From: Nitrospira moscoviensis
Lineage (GTDB): Bacteria > Nitrospirota > Nitrospiria > Nitrospirales > Nitrospiraceae
DNA: 64,000 nt
Reading direction: 5' to 3'
Assembly (NCBI RefSeq): GCF_001273775.1
Contig: NZ_CP011801.1
Span: forward strand, 1,116,001 to 1,180,000
Part shown: in pieces, positions 45,871 to 54,703 of the stretch
How the letters are laid out: each line of letters starts with the position of its first letter
Numbering within the stretch: position 1 is the first letter of the stretch
Made by a program: the position numbers and the translations under genes
Notes under the pieces: model-generated
Database searches by the model: none
What the model was told of the DNA's origin: nothing
What the model saw: the letters and a program-made list of their open reading frames with translations, nothing else

Positions 45871-46299
45871 GTGCGACACAGAAAAAAAGGACGACAACTC
45901 GGGCGTCAAACCAAACACCGATGGGCGTTGTTTCGGAGCCTTGTCACGTCTCTGCTGGATCACGAGCGCATCGAGACGACCGAGGCGAAGGCGAAAGAGG
46001 TGCGGGGATTTACCGACCGCATGATCACGCTCGGGAAGGAAGGCACTTTGCCGGCGCGGCGCCGGGCGCTCACGTTCCTGCGCAGCAAAGCCGTCGTGTC
46101 GAAGTTGTTCAGCGATGTGGCGGGACGGTTCAAGGACCGCCCGGGCGGCTACACCCGCATCGTCAAGACGCGGCGGCGGGTCGGCGACGCGGCCGAGCTG
46201 GTCGCGATCGAGCTGGTCAGCCGGGCGGATGCTTCCACCTCCAAGAAGACGGGGGCGCCTGCCGTACCACCTCCATCCGGCTCCGGGAAATCGGCGTAA
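45871..46299 (+). CDS. rplQ: 50S ribosomal protein L17
   Basis: The 142-residue L17 starts MRHRKKGRQLGRQTKHRWAL with a GTG codon at 45871. It contains SLLDHERIETTEAKAKEVRG and a C-terminal Ser/Pro-rich tail. It is the last gene of the ribosomal block, and a terminator follows 30 bases later. Confidence 0.97.
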   Translation: MRHRKKGRQLGRQTKHRWALFRSLVTSLLDHERIETTEAKAKEVRGFTDRMITLGKEGTLPARRRALTFLRSKAVVSKLFSDVAGRFKDRPGGYTRIVKTRRRVGDAAELVAIELVSRADASTSKKTGAPAVPPPSGSGKSA

Positions 46300-46328
46300 G
46301 ACGTTTCAGTGCTCTTTGGTTTCCCCAG

Positions 46329-46368
46329 CGACTCCCACGCGGCGACGCGTGGGAGTCGTGTTGTTTTT
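46329..46368 (+). terminator. Intrinsic terminator after rplQ
   Basis: A 12-bp perfect stem, CGACTCCCACGC (46329-46340) with GCGTGGGAGTCG (46347-46358), has a 6-base loop and is followed by TGTTGTTTTT. This is the clearest rho-independent terminator in the window and closes the ribosomal block. Confidence 0.9.
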
Positions 46369-46381
46369 AGAGCCGGAGACA

Positions 46382-46410
46382 TTTACTTGGCCCATCATGC
46401 ATGCTACGAT
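46382..46410 (+). promoter_or_regulatory. Putative sigma-70 promoter of the lpt-rpoN operon
   Basis: TTTACT (46382-46387) and TACGAT (46405-46410) are spaced by 17 bases, with an extended -10 (TGC before TACGAT). It lies just after the rplQ terminator and 45 bases before lptC. The same ATGCTACGAT occurs in the aroB promoter region. Confidence 0.45.
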
Positions 46411-46454
46411 CGTGCCAGACAATCGTGCGGTCTGTTTGAGGAGCCTTTCCGCCA

Positions 46455-47030
46455 ATGTGGGAACTCGTTGCGAGGCGTATCCTGCTCGCGCTAAGTGTCG
46501 TGCTGGCTTCATTTCTCGGCTATTTGCTGTTCGTCAATGCAGACTCCGCTCCCGCCAGCCGGCCGGCTGCGCCCGGATCACTCGAGCGAGCCGACGCCAA
46601 GATCTCCGAGTTTTCCTTCACGCAGACCAAGGGCGACGCAATCCAGTGGCAGGTCCAGGCCAAATCGGCCCGGCTGTTTGAGCAGGAGAAAAAAGCCTTG
46701 CTCAGTACCGTGGACGTCACGCTCTACGGGGTGCAGGGGAAAGAGTTGACGGTGTCGGGCGACGAAGGCACGCTCGATACGGCGACCAAGAATTTCACGC
46801 TGGTGAATCGGCAGGATCCCCTTGTGGTTGTCACCAGTAGCGGATACACCATTTATACCAATCACCTGGCCTGGACCGACGCGACCCGCGAGATCCGTAC
46901 GGACGATCCGGTCAGGATCGTCGGTAACGGCTTGGCGGTCACCGGCCGGGGCCTGCTCGGCCGGCTGGAGTCGGAAGAGTTTGAGGTCTTAGAGGATGTT
47001 CATGTGGATGTGGCTCCTGCTTCTTCATAG
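46455..47030 (+). CDS. lptC: LPS export protein LptC
   Basis: The 191-residue inner-membrane protein has one N-terminal membrane segment (ILLALSVVLASFLGYLLFV) and a periplasmic beta-jellyroll domain that hands lipopolysaccharide to LptA. The LptC fold is suggested by ISEFSFTQTKGDAIQWQVQA and repeated beta strands. It overlaps lptA by 35 bases. Gene order lptC-lptA-lptB-rpoN supports the call, as sequence conservation is low in this family. Confidence 0.88.
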   Translation: MWELVARRILLALSVVLASFLGYLLFVNADSAPASRPAAPGSLERADAKISEFSFTQTKGDAIQWQVQAKSARLFEQEKKALLSTVDVTLYGVQGKELTVSGDEGTLDTATKNFTLVNRQDPLVVVTSSGYTIYTNHLAWTDATREIRTDDPVRIVGNGLAVTGRGLLGRLESEEFEVLEDVHVDVAPASS

Positions 47031-47586
47031 CCTGGCGCTGTCCGTCTTTGCCCTTGCTCCAAGCGCTGTCGCGGGGCTGGCCAAGCCGGGCGCGGACGAA
47101 CCGCCTGTCTCCACGACGATTACGGCCAAGAAGATGACGGTGCGTAATCAGGACGGCCAAGCCGTGTTCGAAGGATCGGTCGTGCTGACCAAGGGCACAC
47201 TGGTCGTCTATTCCGACAAAATGATCGTGCTGTTCCATTCCAACAACGAAACGGCGAAAGGTGCGCCGGAGGGCCGTGAAGCGCCCAAGACTCCTGCGCC
47301 GGCGAAGGGGGCCGATGCGATGCCGACCGTCTCCAACCGCTCGATGAGCCAGATCGAAGCGACGGGACGCGTCAAGATCGTCAAAGAGAACGGGAACGCG
47401 ACCTGCGGGAAGGCCGTCTATGTCGCCGGTGAGGACATCATCACGCTGACCGACAATCCGGTGGCGTGGGAAAAAGGCACCCGCGTGAGCGGCAGGAAGA
47501 TCACCATGTATCTGAAGGAAGACCGCAGCGTGGTCGAGGGAGGCTCTCACCTGCGCATGGAAAACGAGGAGACGGCCGCCCCATGA
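46996..47586 (+). CDS. lptA: LPS transport periplasmic protein LptA
   Basis: The 196-residue protein has a signal peptide ([20 protein letters not shown]) and an OstA-like domain: [37 protein letters not shown] and [21 protein letters not shown] Pro/Ala-rich insert lies near residues 85-110. It forms the periplasmic bridge for LPS. The start at 46996 or the second ATG at 47002 are both possible. It overlaps lptB by four bases. Confidence 0.9.
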   Translation: MFMWMWLLLLHSLALSVFALAPSAVAGLAKPGADEPPVSTTITAKKMTVRNQDGQAVFEGSVVLTKGTLVVYSDKMIVLFHSNNETAKGAPEGREAPKTPAPAKGADAMPTVSNRSMSQIEATGRVKIVKENGNATCGKAVYVAGEDIITLTDNPVAWEKGTRVSGRKITMYLKEDRSVVEGGSHLRMENEETAAP

Positions 47587-48365
47587 CGCCGGGAATACAA
47601 ACCGAAGTCATGCCGGGTCTCGCGGCGGGCTCGGTGGCGCGGACCGAGTGCCTCAGGGCCAGCGGACTGGTGAAGAGCTTTCGTGGGCGGAAGGTCGTCA
47701 AGGGCGTGGCCATCGAAGTCCGGGCGGGGGAAGTGGTCGGCTTGCTGGGCCCCAACGGCGCCGGCAAGACGACGATTTTCGACATGATGGTCGGCCTGTG
47801 CCAGCCCGACGAAGGCGAGATCACGTTGAACGGAGAGTCGGTCACCGAGCTGCCGATGTACAAGCGGGCGCGCAAGGGCATCGGATACCTGCCGCAGGAG
47901 TCCTCGGTGTTTCGAAGGCTTTCGGTCGAGCATAATGTCTTGGCGATTCTGGAAATGCTGGGGTATGCTCGCGACGAACGAGCCCGGCGAACCGACGAAT
48001 TGCTCAAGGAACTGGATCTGCTCCATATCCGAACCAGTATGGCCTACGCCCTGTCGGGCGGAGAGCGGAGGCGGCTGGAAATCACCCGCGCGCTGGCCAC
48101 CGATCCTTCCTTCATGCTGCTGGACGAACCCTTTGCGGGCATCGATCCGATCGCCGTGGCGGACATTCAGCAGATCATCACGAGACTCAAAGAAAAAGGA
48201 ATCGGCATCCTGATCACGGATCATAATGTGCAGGAAACCCTCTCCATCACCGATCGGGCCTATATCATCAACGAAGGACTGATCCTGGAAGCCGGGTCGC
48301 CCGAGACGATCGTCAAGAGCGAAACCGCGCGAGCGGTCTATCTGGGAGAGCGCTTCAAGCTGTAA
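47583..48365 (+). CDS. lptB: LPS export ABC transporter ATP-binding protein LptB
   Basis: The 260-residue ATPase powers LPS extraction. Walker A is [11 protein letters not shown], the signature [11 protein letters not shown], Walker [14 protein letters not shown], and the switch His is in [12 protein letters not shown]. Residues 1-22 are a poorly conserved extension. The ATG at 47583 overlaps the lptA stop (ATGA). Confidence 0.97.
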   Translation: MTPGIQTEVMPGLAAGSVARTECLRASGLVKSFRGRKVVKGVAIEVRAGEVVGLLGPNGAGKTTIFDMMVGLCQPDEGEITLNGESVTELPMYKRARKGIGYLPQESSVFRRLSVEHNVLAILEMLGYARDERARRTDELLKELDLLHIRTSMAYALSGGERRRLEITRALATDPSFMLLDEPFAGIDPIAVADIQQIITRLKEKGIGILITDHNVQETLSITDRAYIINEGLILEAGSPETIVKSETARAVYLGERFKL

Positions 48366-48381
48366 TTCGCGGAACACGGCC

Positions 48382-49890
48382 ATGAAACTGCGACTGGATC
48401 TCAAGCTCAGCCAAAAGCTGATCATGACGCCGCAACTGCAGCAGGCCATCAAGCTGCTGCAGCTTTCCCGGCTCGAGCTGCAGCAAAGCCTGGCCCAGCA
48501 TTTGCTCGATAACCCGCTGCTGGACGAAGTGCAAACGGAAGTCGAAGAGGGTGAAGCGACGGCGACGGACGAGAAGGTGGAAGAAGCCCCGGCCGCCTCG
48601 ACCCAGGAGACGACGGATGAGACCGGCACGCCGGAGGAGCGGGAATCGCCGGAAGAATTCTCGGCGTCGGGCTGGGAAGAATATTTCGGCAGCGATCGCC
48701 GGGCGGGGGATTCGGAATACCCGTCGTCTTCGCAGGATGAATTTCCGTCGTACGAGCAAACCGTTGCGAAGGCGACGTCGCTCGAAGAACATTTGCTCTG
48801 GCAACTCTGTCTGTCCGGCTTGTCGGAGCGCGAGAAAGCCATCGGGCGGCTGATCATCGGCAATCTCGACGATGACGGCTATCTCCGGATCCCGCTCGCG
48901 GAGGTGGTCAGCGGAACAGAATTCACGGAAGCGGACGCCGAATCGGTCCTCAAGGACATTCAAACCTTCGATCCCACGGGTGTCGGGGCCCGCGATCTTC
49001 CGGAGTGCCTGTTGCTGCAGCTCGGGCACCTCGGCCGGAATCCGATGGGCTCACTCGGCTCCCGTCCGGGCGCGCTCAAAGGATCGGTGGTGGAAGGGAT
49101 TGTGCTCCACCATTTGAAGGATCTGGAAAAGAAGCAGTATGCGAAGATCGCCAAGGCGTTGAACGTCACGGTTGAAGAAGTCTTTCAGGCGACCAAGATC
49201 ATCGAGGATCTTGAGCCGAAGCCGGGCCGCCCGTTCACGAACACGCAAAATTATGTGATCGTTCCCGACGTCTTCGTGGTGAAAAACGAAGGGGAGTGGG
49301 TCGTGCTGCTGAACGACGACGGGCTGCCGCGCATGCGGATCAGCCCCTATTACAAACAGCTCATGGCGTCGGGGCAGGGCGGTACGGCGGAAACCAAAGC
49401 CTACATGGATGAGAAGCTGCGGGCCGCCCAGTGGGTGATCCGCAGCATCGAGCAGCGCAATAAAACCATTGTGAAAGTCGTCTCCAGCATCGTGAAGTTC
49501 CAGGAGCAATTCTTCGAGCACGGGGTGCAATACCTGAAACCGCTGGTGCTGAAACAGGTGGCCGAGGACATCGGCATGCATGAGTCCACGATCAGCCGCG
49601 TCACCGCCAACAAATACATGTATTGCCCGCAGGGCATGTTGGAACTGAAGTTTTTCTTCAATGCCGGCCTTCAGCGGGTGGATCAACCGTCCGATATGTT
49701 GTCGTCCGTCACGGTCCGGGAAATGATCCGCAAGATGGTGTCGGAGGAAGACCCGCGGCGACCGCTGAAAGACGAGGAGATTGCCGCGCGCCTTCGTACG
49801 CAGCAGGTGCTGATCGCCCGACGGACCGTCGCCAAATATCGAGCGGAAGAGAATATCCCCTCCGCCAGTCAACGTAAACGCTTTTTCTAA
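48382..49890 (+). CDS. rpoN: RNA polymerase sigma-54 factor
   Basis: The 502-residue alternative sigma factor needs an AAA+ activator. Region I is Gln/Leu-rich (LIMTPQLQQAIKLLQLSRLE), region II acidic (residues 50-120), and region III ends with the RpoN box ARRTVAKYR. The helix-turn-helix region contains HESTISRVTANKYM. Its usual neighbours, lptB upstream and hpf-rapZ downstream, are present. Confidence 0.97.
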   Translation: MKLRLDLKLSQKLIMTPQLQQAIKLLQLSRLELQQSLAQHLLDNPLLDEVQTEVEEGEATATDEKVEEAPAASTQETTDETGTPEERESPEEFSASGWEEYFGSDRRAGDSEYPSSSQDEFPSYEQTVAKATSLEEHLLWQLCLSGLSEREKAIGRLIIGNLDDDGYLRIPLAEVVSGTEFTEADAESVLKDIQTFDPTGVGARDLPECLLLQLGHLGRNPMGSLGSRPGALKGSVVEGIVLHHLKDLEKKQYAKIAKALNVTVEEVFQATKIIEDLEPKPGRPFTNTQNYVIVPDVFVVKNEGEWVVLLNDDGLPRMRISPYYKQLMASGQGGTAETKAYMDEKLRAAQWVIRSIEQRNKTIVKVVSSIVKFQEQFFEHGVQYLKPLVLKQVAEDIGMHESTISRVTANKYMYCPQGMLELKFFFNAGLQRVDQPSDMLSSVTVREMIRKMVSEEDPRRPLKDEEIAARLRTQQVLIARRTVAKYRAEENIPSASQRKRFF

Positions 49891-49927
49891 GCCGGTTGCT
49901 ATCCCTCACAGACTACTTGGAGATGCT

Positions 49928-50488
49928 ATGAAGTTGAGAATCACGGGCCGACATATGGACATGACCCCGGCGCTCCGGGACTATATCGAGTCACGGTTTG
50001 AGCGTTTGGATCGGTACGGGTTGAAAGTTGGATCGCTGCAAGTCGTCCTGAGCGTCGAGAAGCTGCAGCACAAAGCGGAAGTCGTGGGCGCGGTGAACGG
50101 AAAGCGCGTGCAGGCCAAGACGGCGACGCGCGAGATGTACGCGACGATCGACGCCCTGATCGACCGCGTGGACGCGCAATTCAGAAAATGGAAAGAGCGC
50201 TTGGCGAATCACAAGCCGGGCAAGATGAAGAAGAGCCGGCAGCCGGCGCGTACACCCGCCAAGTGGGGGCAGGACGACGATGCCTCGCCAGTGGAACGGC
50301 AGGCGGTGCCGGTGCTTTCGCTCGCACAGGCTCAGAAACAGTTCCGGGCCGAAGCCGCCCAACCCTTCATGGTGTTTGTGAACGCGGAAAACGGCCGGCT
50401 GCAGGTGGTGCAGCGGACGGGCGGCGGCCGACTCGCCATTGTGGAGCCGTATGCCGAAGACGGCCGAGGCGTTCCATCTGTCCGCTGA
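49928..50488 (+). CDS. hpf: Ribosome hibernation promoting factor, long form
   Basis: The 186-residue protein pairs or silences 70S ribosomes in resting cells. The N-terminal S30AE domain reads KLRITGRHMDMTPALRDYIE. A linker leads to a C-terminal dimerisation domain, PFMVFVNAENGRLQVVQRTG. Having both domains makes it the long type. It lies between rpoN and rapZ, a conserved order. Confidence 0.93.
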   Translation: MKLRITGRHMDMTPALRDYIESRFERLDRYGLKVGSLQVVLSVEKLQHKAEVVGAVNGKRVQAKTATREMYATIDALIDRVDAQFRKWKERLANHKPGKMKKSRQPARTPAKWGQDDDASPVERQAVPVLSLAQAQKQFRAEAAQPFMVFVNAENGRLQVVQRTGGGRLAIVEPYAEDGRGVPSVR

Positions 50489-50574
50489 GGCGGGGCGGAA
50501 AACCGGTGTTCGCGTGGGTGCGCTCCGCACCATGCCGCTGCAGACGATCGACTCGAGGCTGAGGCTGATACAGG

Positions 50575-51441
50575 ATGGCGCGGCTTAGTCTGGTCATCAT
50601 CAGCGGTTTATCCGGCTCCGGTAAGTCCCATGCGCTGAAGGCCTTTGAAGACGCCGGTTATTTCTGCATCGACAATCTTCCTCCCGCCCTGCTGCCGACC
50701 TTCGTGGAGCTCTGCAACCAGCAAAACGGCGAAATCTCGAACGTCGCGCTCGGCATCGACGTGAGGGAGCGCGTGTTCTTCTCGGATCTCGTCGGCATTC
50801 TCGAACGGGTCAAAGGGCTGGGACATTCGGTGCAGCTGCTGTTTCTCGAAGCACGCGAAGAAGTGTTGGTCAGGCGCTTTTCGGAATCGCGGCGGCCCCA
50901 TCCGCTGCTGCCGCACCTGCCCGTCTTGGAAGGCGTCCGATTTGAAAAAGAGCGCGTCGCGGAGCTCCGGCGCCATGCCGATCGGATCATCGATACGTCC
51001 GATCTGACGGTGCATGAACTGCGGGATCTCCTGACGAAACAGTTCCGTCGCGAGCCGACCGCGAGGAAACTGACGATCTCGCTGTTGACCTTCGGGTACA
51101 AGTACGGGGTCCCGTACGACATCGATCTGCTGTTCGACGTGCGATTCCTCAAAAATCCCTATTTTGTGCCTGATCTGAAGCCCCTTCCCGGCGATGACCC
51201 CCGAGTCCGGACGTTCGTGCTGACGGATCCGGACGCCATCGCGCTGATTCAGCAACTCGAAGGGCTCTTCAAATTCTTGATCCCCTTGTTCGAACGAGAG
51301 CAACGCAGCTATCTCACCATTGCAGTCGGATGCACCGGAGGCCGGCATCGCTCGGTGGCCATCGCCGGACGATTGCAGGAAAGCCTGACATCTCTGGGCT
51401 ACGACGTAGTGGTAAAGCACCGCGATCTGCAGAAATCGTAA
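50575..51441 (+). CDS. rapZ: RNase adapter RapZ / YvcJ-type nucleotide-binding protein
   Basis: The 288-residue P-loop protein has Walker A ISGLSGSGKSHAL (residues 9-21), FCIDNLPPALLPTF, and the C-terminal conserved AVGCTGGRHRSVAIA. In E. coli it adapts RNase E to a small RNA that controls amino-sugar synthesis; in other bacteria its role is less clear. The order rpoN-hpf-rapZ is conserved, although ptsN is missing between hpf and rapZ. Confidence 0.95.
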   Translation: MARLSLVIISGLSGSGKSHALKAFEDAGYFCIDNLPPALLPTFVELCNQQNGEISNVALGIDVRERVFFSDLVGILERVKGLGHSVQLLFLEAREEVLVRRFSESRRPHPLLPHLPVLEGVRFEKERVAELRRHADRIIDTSDLTVHELRDLLTKQFRREPTARKLTISLLTFGYKYGVPYDIDLLFDVRFLKNPYFVPDLKPLPGDDPRVRTFVLTDPDAIALIQQLEGLFKFLIPLFEREQRSYLTIAVGCTGGRHRSVAIAGRLQESLTSLGYDVVVKHRDLQKS

Positions 51442-51491
51442 TCTTCGCTCCGGCCGGCCCTCCTGCCTCGCCTCCGCTTCCAACGGTTTCC

Positions 51492-51519
51492 TTGACAGGT
51501 TGAGCATATTGACTATACT
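51492..51519 (+). promoter_or_regulatory. Strong sigma-70 promoter
   Basis: TTGACA (51492-51497) and TATACT (51514-51519) are spaced by 16 bases. It is about 48 bases before the small regulator's start and would drive the regulator and pilMNOPQ operon. Confidence 0.75.
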
Positions 51520-51566
51520 TGCCCCTGTATGCCATCGCGTCTGCTTTCCTAAGGTCATTTCTCAAC

Positions 51567-51779
51567 GTGAACAAGCGTAATAGCCTCGATAGAGAACACG
51601 GCATCAACACGAACGAAGTGTGCGGCCTGTTCGATATTTCCAAGGCCACGCTCTATCGGTGGGAGCGCCAAGGGCTGATCAGCGGGCCGCCGCGCGATTG
51701 GAGAAACTGGAGGCGCTATACCAGGAAGAACGTGGAGGAAATCAAGAAAGTTATTCGCGCGCGAAAGCTTGTCGTGTAG
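51567..51779 (+). CDS. Small MerR-like helix-turn-helix protein
   Basis: The roughly 70-residue protein reads INTNEVCGLFDISKATLYRW, then ERQGLISGPPRDWRNWRRYT, a winged helix-turn-helix of the MerR/excisionase type without a ligand domain. It is probably a DNA-binding regulator, perhaps of the pil genes 17 bases downstream. The GTG at 51567 is preferred, because the in-frame ATG at 51528 would leave a very short leader after the promoter. Confidence 0.7.
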   Translation: MNKRNSLDREHGINTNEVCGLFDISKATLYRWERQGLISGPPRDWRNWRRYTRKNVEEIKKVIRARKLVV

Positions 51780-51796
51780 AGTGGCGGGGAATAGAG

Positions 51797-52903
51797 ATGC
51801 TCACTTCATTTAAAAATATCTTCGAAACGGACATCGTCTCGCTGCTGACGCCCCGGCGGCAGCTCGTCGGGCTGGACATTGGGTCCAGCGCGATCAAACT
51901 GGTGCAGCTGAAGGAAAGCAAGGGGCGGTACTTTCTGCAGAAATTCGGCGTGAAACCGCTGGAGCCTGAAGTCATCGTCGACGGCACCGTCATGGACGAG
52001 GGCCGGGTCGTGTCGGCGATCCGGGAATTGTTCGACGAGTCAAACGTGAAGAACAAGCATGTCGCGATTTCCATCTCGGGCCATGCCGTGATCGTGAAGA
52101 AAATCAGCCTTCCGCCGATGCCGGATGATGAATTGGAGGGGCAGGTTCGATTGGCCGCCGAGCAGTATATTCCGTTCGACATCAATGAAGTGAACATCGA
52201 TTTCCACGTGCTGCCTCCCGATCCTTCCGGCGACGCCCAGACCGATATGTCGGTCATTCTCGTCGCCGCCAAGAAGGACAAGATCAACGAATTGACGGAG
52301 CTCGTGAAGGGCGCCGGCTTGATCCCGATGGTGATGGATGTCGACGCGTTTGCCATCGAAAACATGCACGCGGTCAATTACCCGATGGCGCAGGAAGAAA
52401 CGACGGCGCTGGTGAACGTCGGGGCGAGCGTGATGAACGTCAACATTATCCGCGGCGGGGTCTCGCTGTTCACGCGCGATATCCCGCTGGGAGGAAACCG
52501 GTATACCGAGGCGATCCAGCGGGAAATGGGGATGTCCTACGAAGAGGCCGAGGAAGTCAAGAAAGGCGAGCGCGCCAATGAGGCCGGCGGCGCCCAGTTG
52601 ACCAACGTCATCGACAGCGTGAACGCGGAAGTGGCATCGGAAATTGCGAGGACGGTCGACTATTTTAAGACATCGACCTCCAACGCCGATCTCGATCGGG
52701 TATTGGTCTGCGGCGGGGTGGCGCGAATCCGAGGGCTGGTGCAGCAACTCGGGGATCGCATGCAGGTGCCCGTAGAGCTGGCGAATCCGTTCGGCGAGAT
52801 CGACACATCGGGCAGCGACTTCGATCAAGACACGCTGGCCGATATGGCTCCGTTGGCGGCGGTTGGGGTGGGGTTGGCCCTGCGCGCGGTAGGTGATCGA
52901 TGA
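51797..52903 (+). CDS. pilM: Type IV pilus assembly protein PilM
   Basis: The 368-residue actin-like ATPase sits on the cytoplasmic face of the pilus machine. The phosphate-binding loop reads LVGLDIGSSAIKLVQLKES. The block LPPMPDDELEGQVRLAAEQY and the later VLVCGGVARIRGLVQQLGDR fit PilM. The ATG at 51797 follows GGGGAATAGAG. It overlaps pilN by four bases. Confidence 0.95.
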   Translation: MLTSFKNIFETDIVSLLTPRRQLVGLDIGSSAIKLVQLKESKGRYFLQKFGVKPLEPEVIVDGTVMDEGRVVSAIRELFDESNVKNKHVAISISGHAVIVKKISLPPMPDDELEGQVRLAAEQYIPFDINEVNIDFHVLPPDPSGDAQTDMSVILVAAKKDKINELTELVKGAGLIPMVMDVDAFAIENMHAVNYPMAQEETTALVNVGASVMNVNIIRGGVSLFTRDIPLGGNRYTEAIQREMGMSYEEAEEVKKGERANEAGGAQLTNVIDSVNAEVASEIARTVDYFKTSTSNADLDRVLVCGGVARIRGLVQQLGDRMQVPVELANPFGEIDTSGSDFDQDTLADMAPLAAVGVGLALRAVGDR

Positions 52904-53451
52904 TCCGCATAAATCTCCTTCCCGGACCGAAAGGCAAGAAGGCGAAGCCTCAGTACGATGTCCGCGCGCAGGCTCTGCTCGGAATCGGCGTGATCGTCAT
53001 CACGCTGGCCGGCTGTTGGTGGTATTCCGCGTCCTTGGACAGTGAATTGGAAGTCCAGCAAGAGGAGAAGCGCGACAAGGAAAAGCAAGTTGCTCAACTA
53101 AAAGAGCAGGTGAAACAGGTTCAGGATTTCGAACAGAAAAAAAAGCTGCTGGAAGATAAGAACCGGATCATCGATCAGTTGGAACAGTCGCGTCTCGGTC
53201 CGGTCAAGGTCCTGGACCACGTCAGCCAAAGCCTCGAGCCATTGAAAGTATGGCTCACCAAGCTCGGCATCGCTTCAGACGTCATCGAACTGGAAGGGAA
53301 GGCGTTGACCAACGACGACGTCGTCGAGTTCGTCAATAACCTCCGCAGGACCGATTACTTTACGGCCATCAATCTCCAAGAGAGCAAAGCGGCGGTCGAA
53401 AACAAGATCAATGTATACCAATTTCGTCTGGTTTTTCGGTTGAAAGGGTGA
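52900..53451 (+). CDS. pilN: Type IV pilus assembly protein PilN
   Basis: The 183-residue inner-membrane protein starts MIRINLLPGPKGKKAKPQYD, the conserved PilN peptide that binds PilM. One membrane segment follows (ALLGIGVIVITLAGCWWYSA), then a coiled coil and a periplasmic ferredoxin-like domain. It overlaps both neighbours. Confidence 0.93.
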   Translation: MIRINLLPGPKGKKAKPQYDVRAQALLGIGVIVITLAGCWWYSASLDSELEVQQEEKRDKEKQVAQLKEQVKQVQDFEQKKKLLEDKNRIIDQLEQSRLGPVKVLDHVSQSLEPLKVWLTKLGIASDVIELEGKALTNDDVVEFVNNLRRTDYFTAINLQESKAAVENKINVYQFRLVFRLKG

Positions 53452-53453
53452 AT

Positions 53454-54095
53454 ATGGATCTGCCCGCTGTCAACCTGGATGCGCTCCGTAACGTTCCGGC
53501 TGCCCAGAAGGTCGCGCTACTGCTGCTGCTCGTGGGCGTCTTGATCGCCGGGTTTTATTTCTATATCGCGGAACCAAAGGCCGCCAGCATCGAAGCGGTG
53601 CGCGCCGATAATGCCAGGCTGGACGGGGAAATTCAGTCCTTGACCATCAAGGTGAAGCATCTCGATGAGTTGGTGGCGGCCAACAAACAGCTGGAAATCG
53701 AGCTGGCGAAGAAGAAAGAACGGCTCCCGCCCGAAGAAGAAGCGATCATGTTGCTCAAGCAAGTGTCCGACCTGGGCGTGAGACTGGGTTTGGATATCAA
53801 GTTGTGGAAGCCGGGCGCCCAAACGGAAGATGCGTCGAAGCTCTTTGTGAAGATGCCGGTCAACGTCGAGGTGACGGGTGTCTACCACACGGCGGCGTTG
53901 TTCTTTGACCGGATCAACCGCCTCCCACGCATTATCACTGTGTCCGGTCTCAAAATGGGAAATCCGAAGGTTGAGCAGGGACGCATCGTCTCTCAGACCA
54001 GTTTTGATCTCGTCGCGTATGCCGCTCCGCAAGAAAAGCCGGCAGCGCCTGCACCGGTCCCTGCCGCAGCCAAGCCGGCACAGCTCGGTAAATGA
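53454..54095 (+). CDS. pilO: Type IV pilus assembly protein PilO
   Basis: The roughly 213-residue inner-membrane protein pairs with PilN. It has one membrane helix (VALLLLLVGVLIAGFYFYIA), a coiled coil (residues 45-85) and a periplasmic domain with GVYHTAALFFDRINRLPRII. The ATG at 53454 is chosen; a GTG at 53448 overlaps the pilN stop. Confidence 0.92.
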   Translation: MDLPAVNLDALRNVPAAQKVALLLLLVGVLIAGFYFYIAEPKAASIEAVRADNARLDGEIQSLTIKVKHLDELVAANKQLEIELAKKKERLPPEEEAIMLLKQVSDLGVRLGLDIKLWKPGAQTEDASKLFVKMPVNVEVTGVYHTAALFFDRINRLPRIITVSGLKMGNPKVEQGRIVSQTSFDLVAYAAPQEKPAAPAPVPAAAKPAQLGK

Positions 54096-54703
54096 GGGTT
54101 CGAATGGGTATGCGGGAGTATCATCACATCTCGAAAGCCGGCCGGAAGAGCATCATCCTTGTCGCTCTTGTCTGCACGATTTCCGTCACGGCCGACACCC
54201 TTCTCGCCGGTCCTCCGATGCGTCAGGACTCCATCAGCAGAGTCGCGCCCGTTCCGGAGGCCGTACGAGAAAGCCCGATACCTTCCGACGTGCCCGTGAA
54301 TCATGCGCTCGCCCAGGCGCCCGTGGATTTGATGATGCCCGGTAGTGGCAATGGGGTGGGGTACGATCCGTCAGGCCGGCGGGATCCGTTTGCTCCGGTG
54401 GTACAGGAGCTCCAACCGGGCAAAGCCGACCCCAATCTTCCTCCGCTCCAGCGCGTCACGCTGACCGAGCTCAATCTCGTTGCGATCGTATGGGGAGCGT
54501 ACGGATACACCGCCATGGTTCAGACGCCGGAGGGGCACGGGTATACGGTCCGGCGCGGGACGAGGATCGGCCAAAACAACGGTGTGGTGAGCGCGATCAC
54601 GGAGCGGGGGATCATCGTGCAGGAACGGTTCACTGACATCTATGGCAAGAAGCAAGAGCGTGAGTACGTCAAGCTTCTTCATCCGAAAGAGGGCTCAGAA
54701 TGA
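54092..54703 (+). CDS. pilP: Type IV pilus assembly protein PilP
   Basis: The 203-residue protein has a signal-like segment (IILVALVCTISVTADTLLAG) without a clear lipobox. The conserved PilP motif YDPSGRRDPFAP is followed by a beta domain (LTELNLVAIVWGAYGYTAMV). It links PilNO to the PilQ secretin. It overlaps pilO and pilQ by four bases each. Confidence 0.9.
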   Translation: MRVRMGMREYHHISKAGRKSIILVALVCTISVTADTLLAGPPMRQDSISRVAPVPEAVRESPIPSDVPVNHALAQAPVDLMMPGSGNGVGYDPSGRRDPFAPVVQELQPGKADPNLPPLQRVTLTELNLVAIVWGAYGYTAMVQTPEGHGYTVRRGTRIGQNNGVVSAITERGIIVQERFTDIYGKKQEREYVKLLHPKEGSE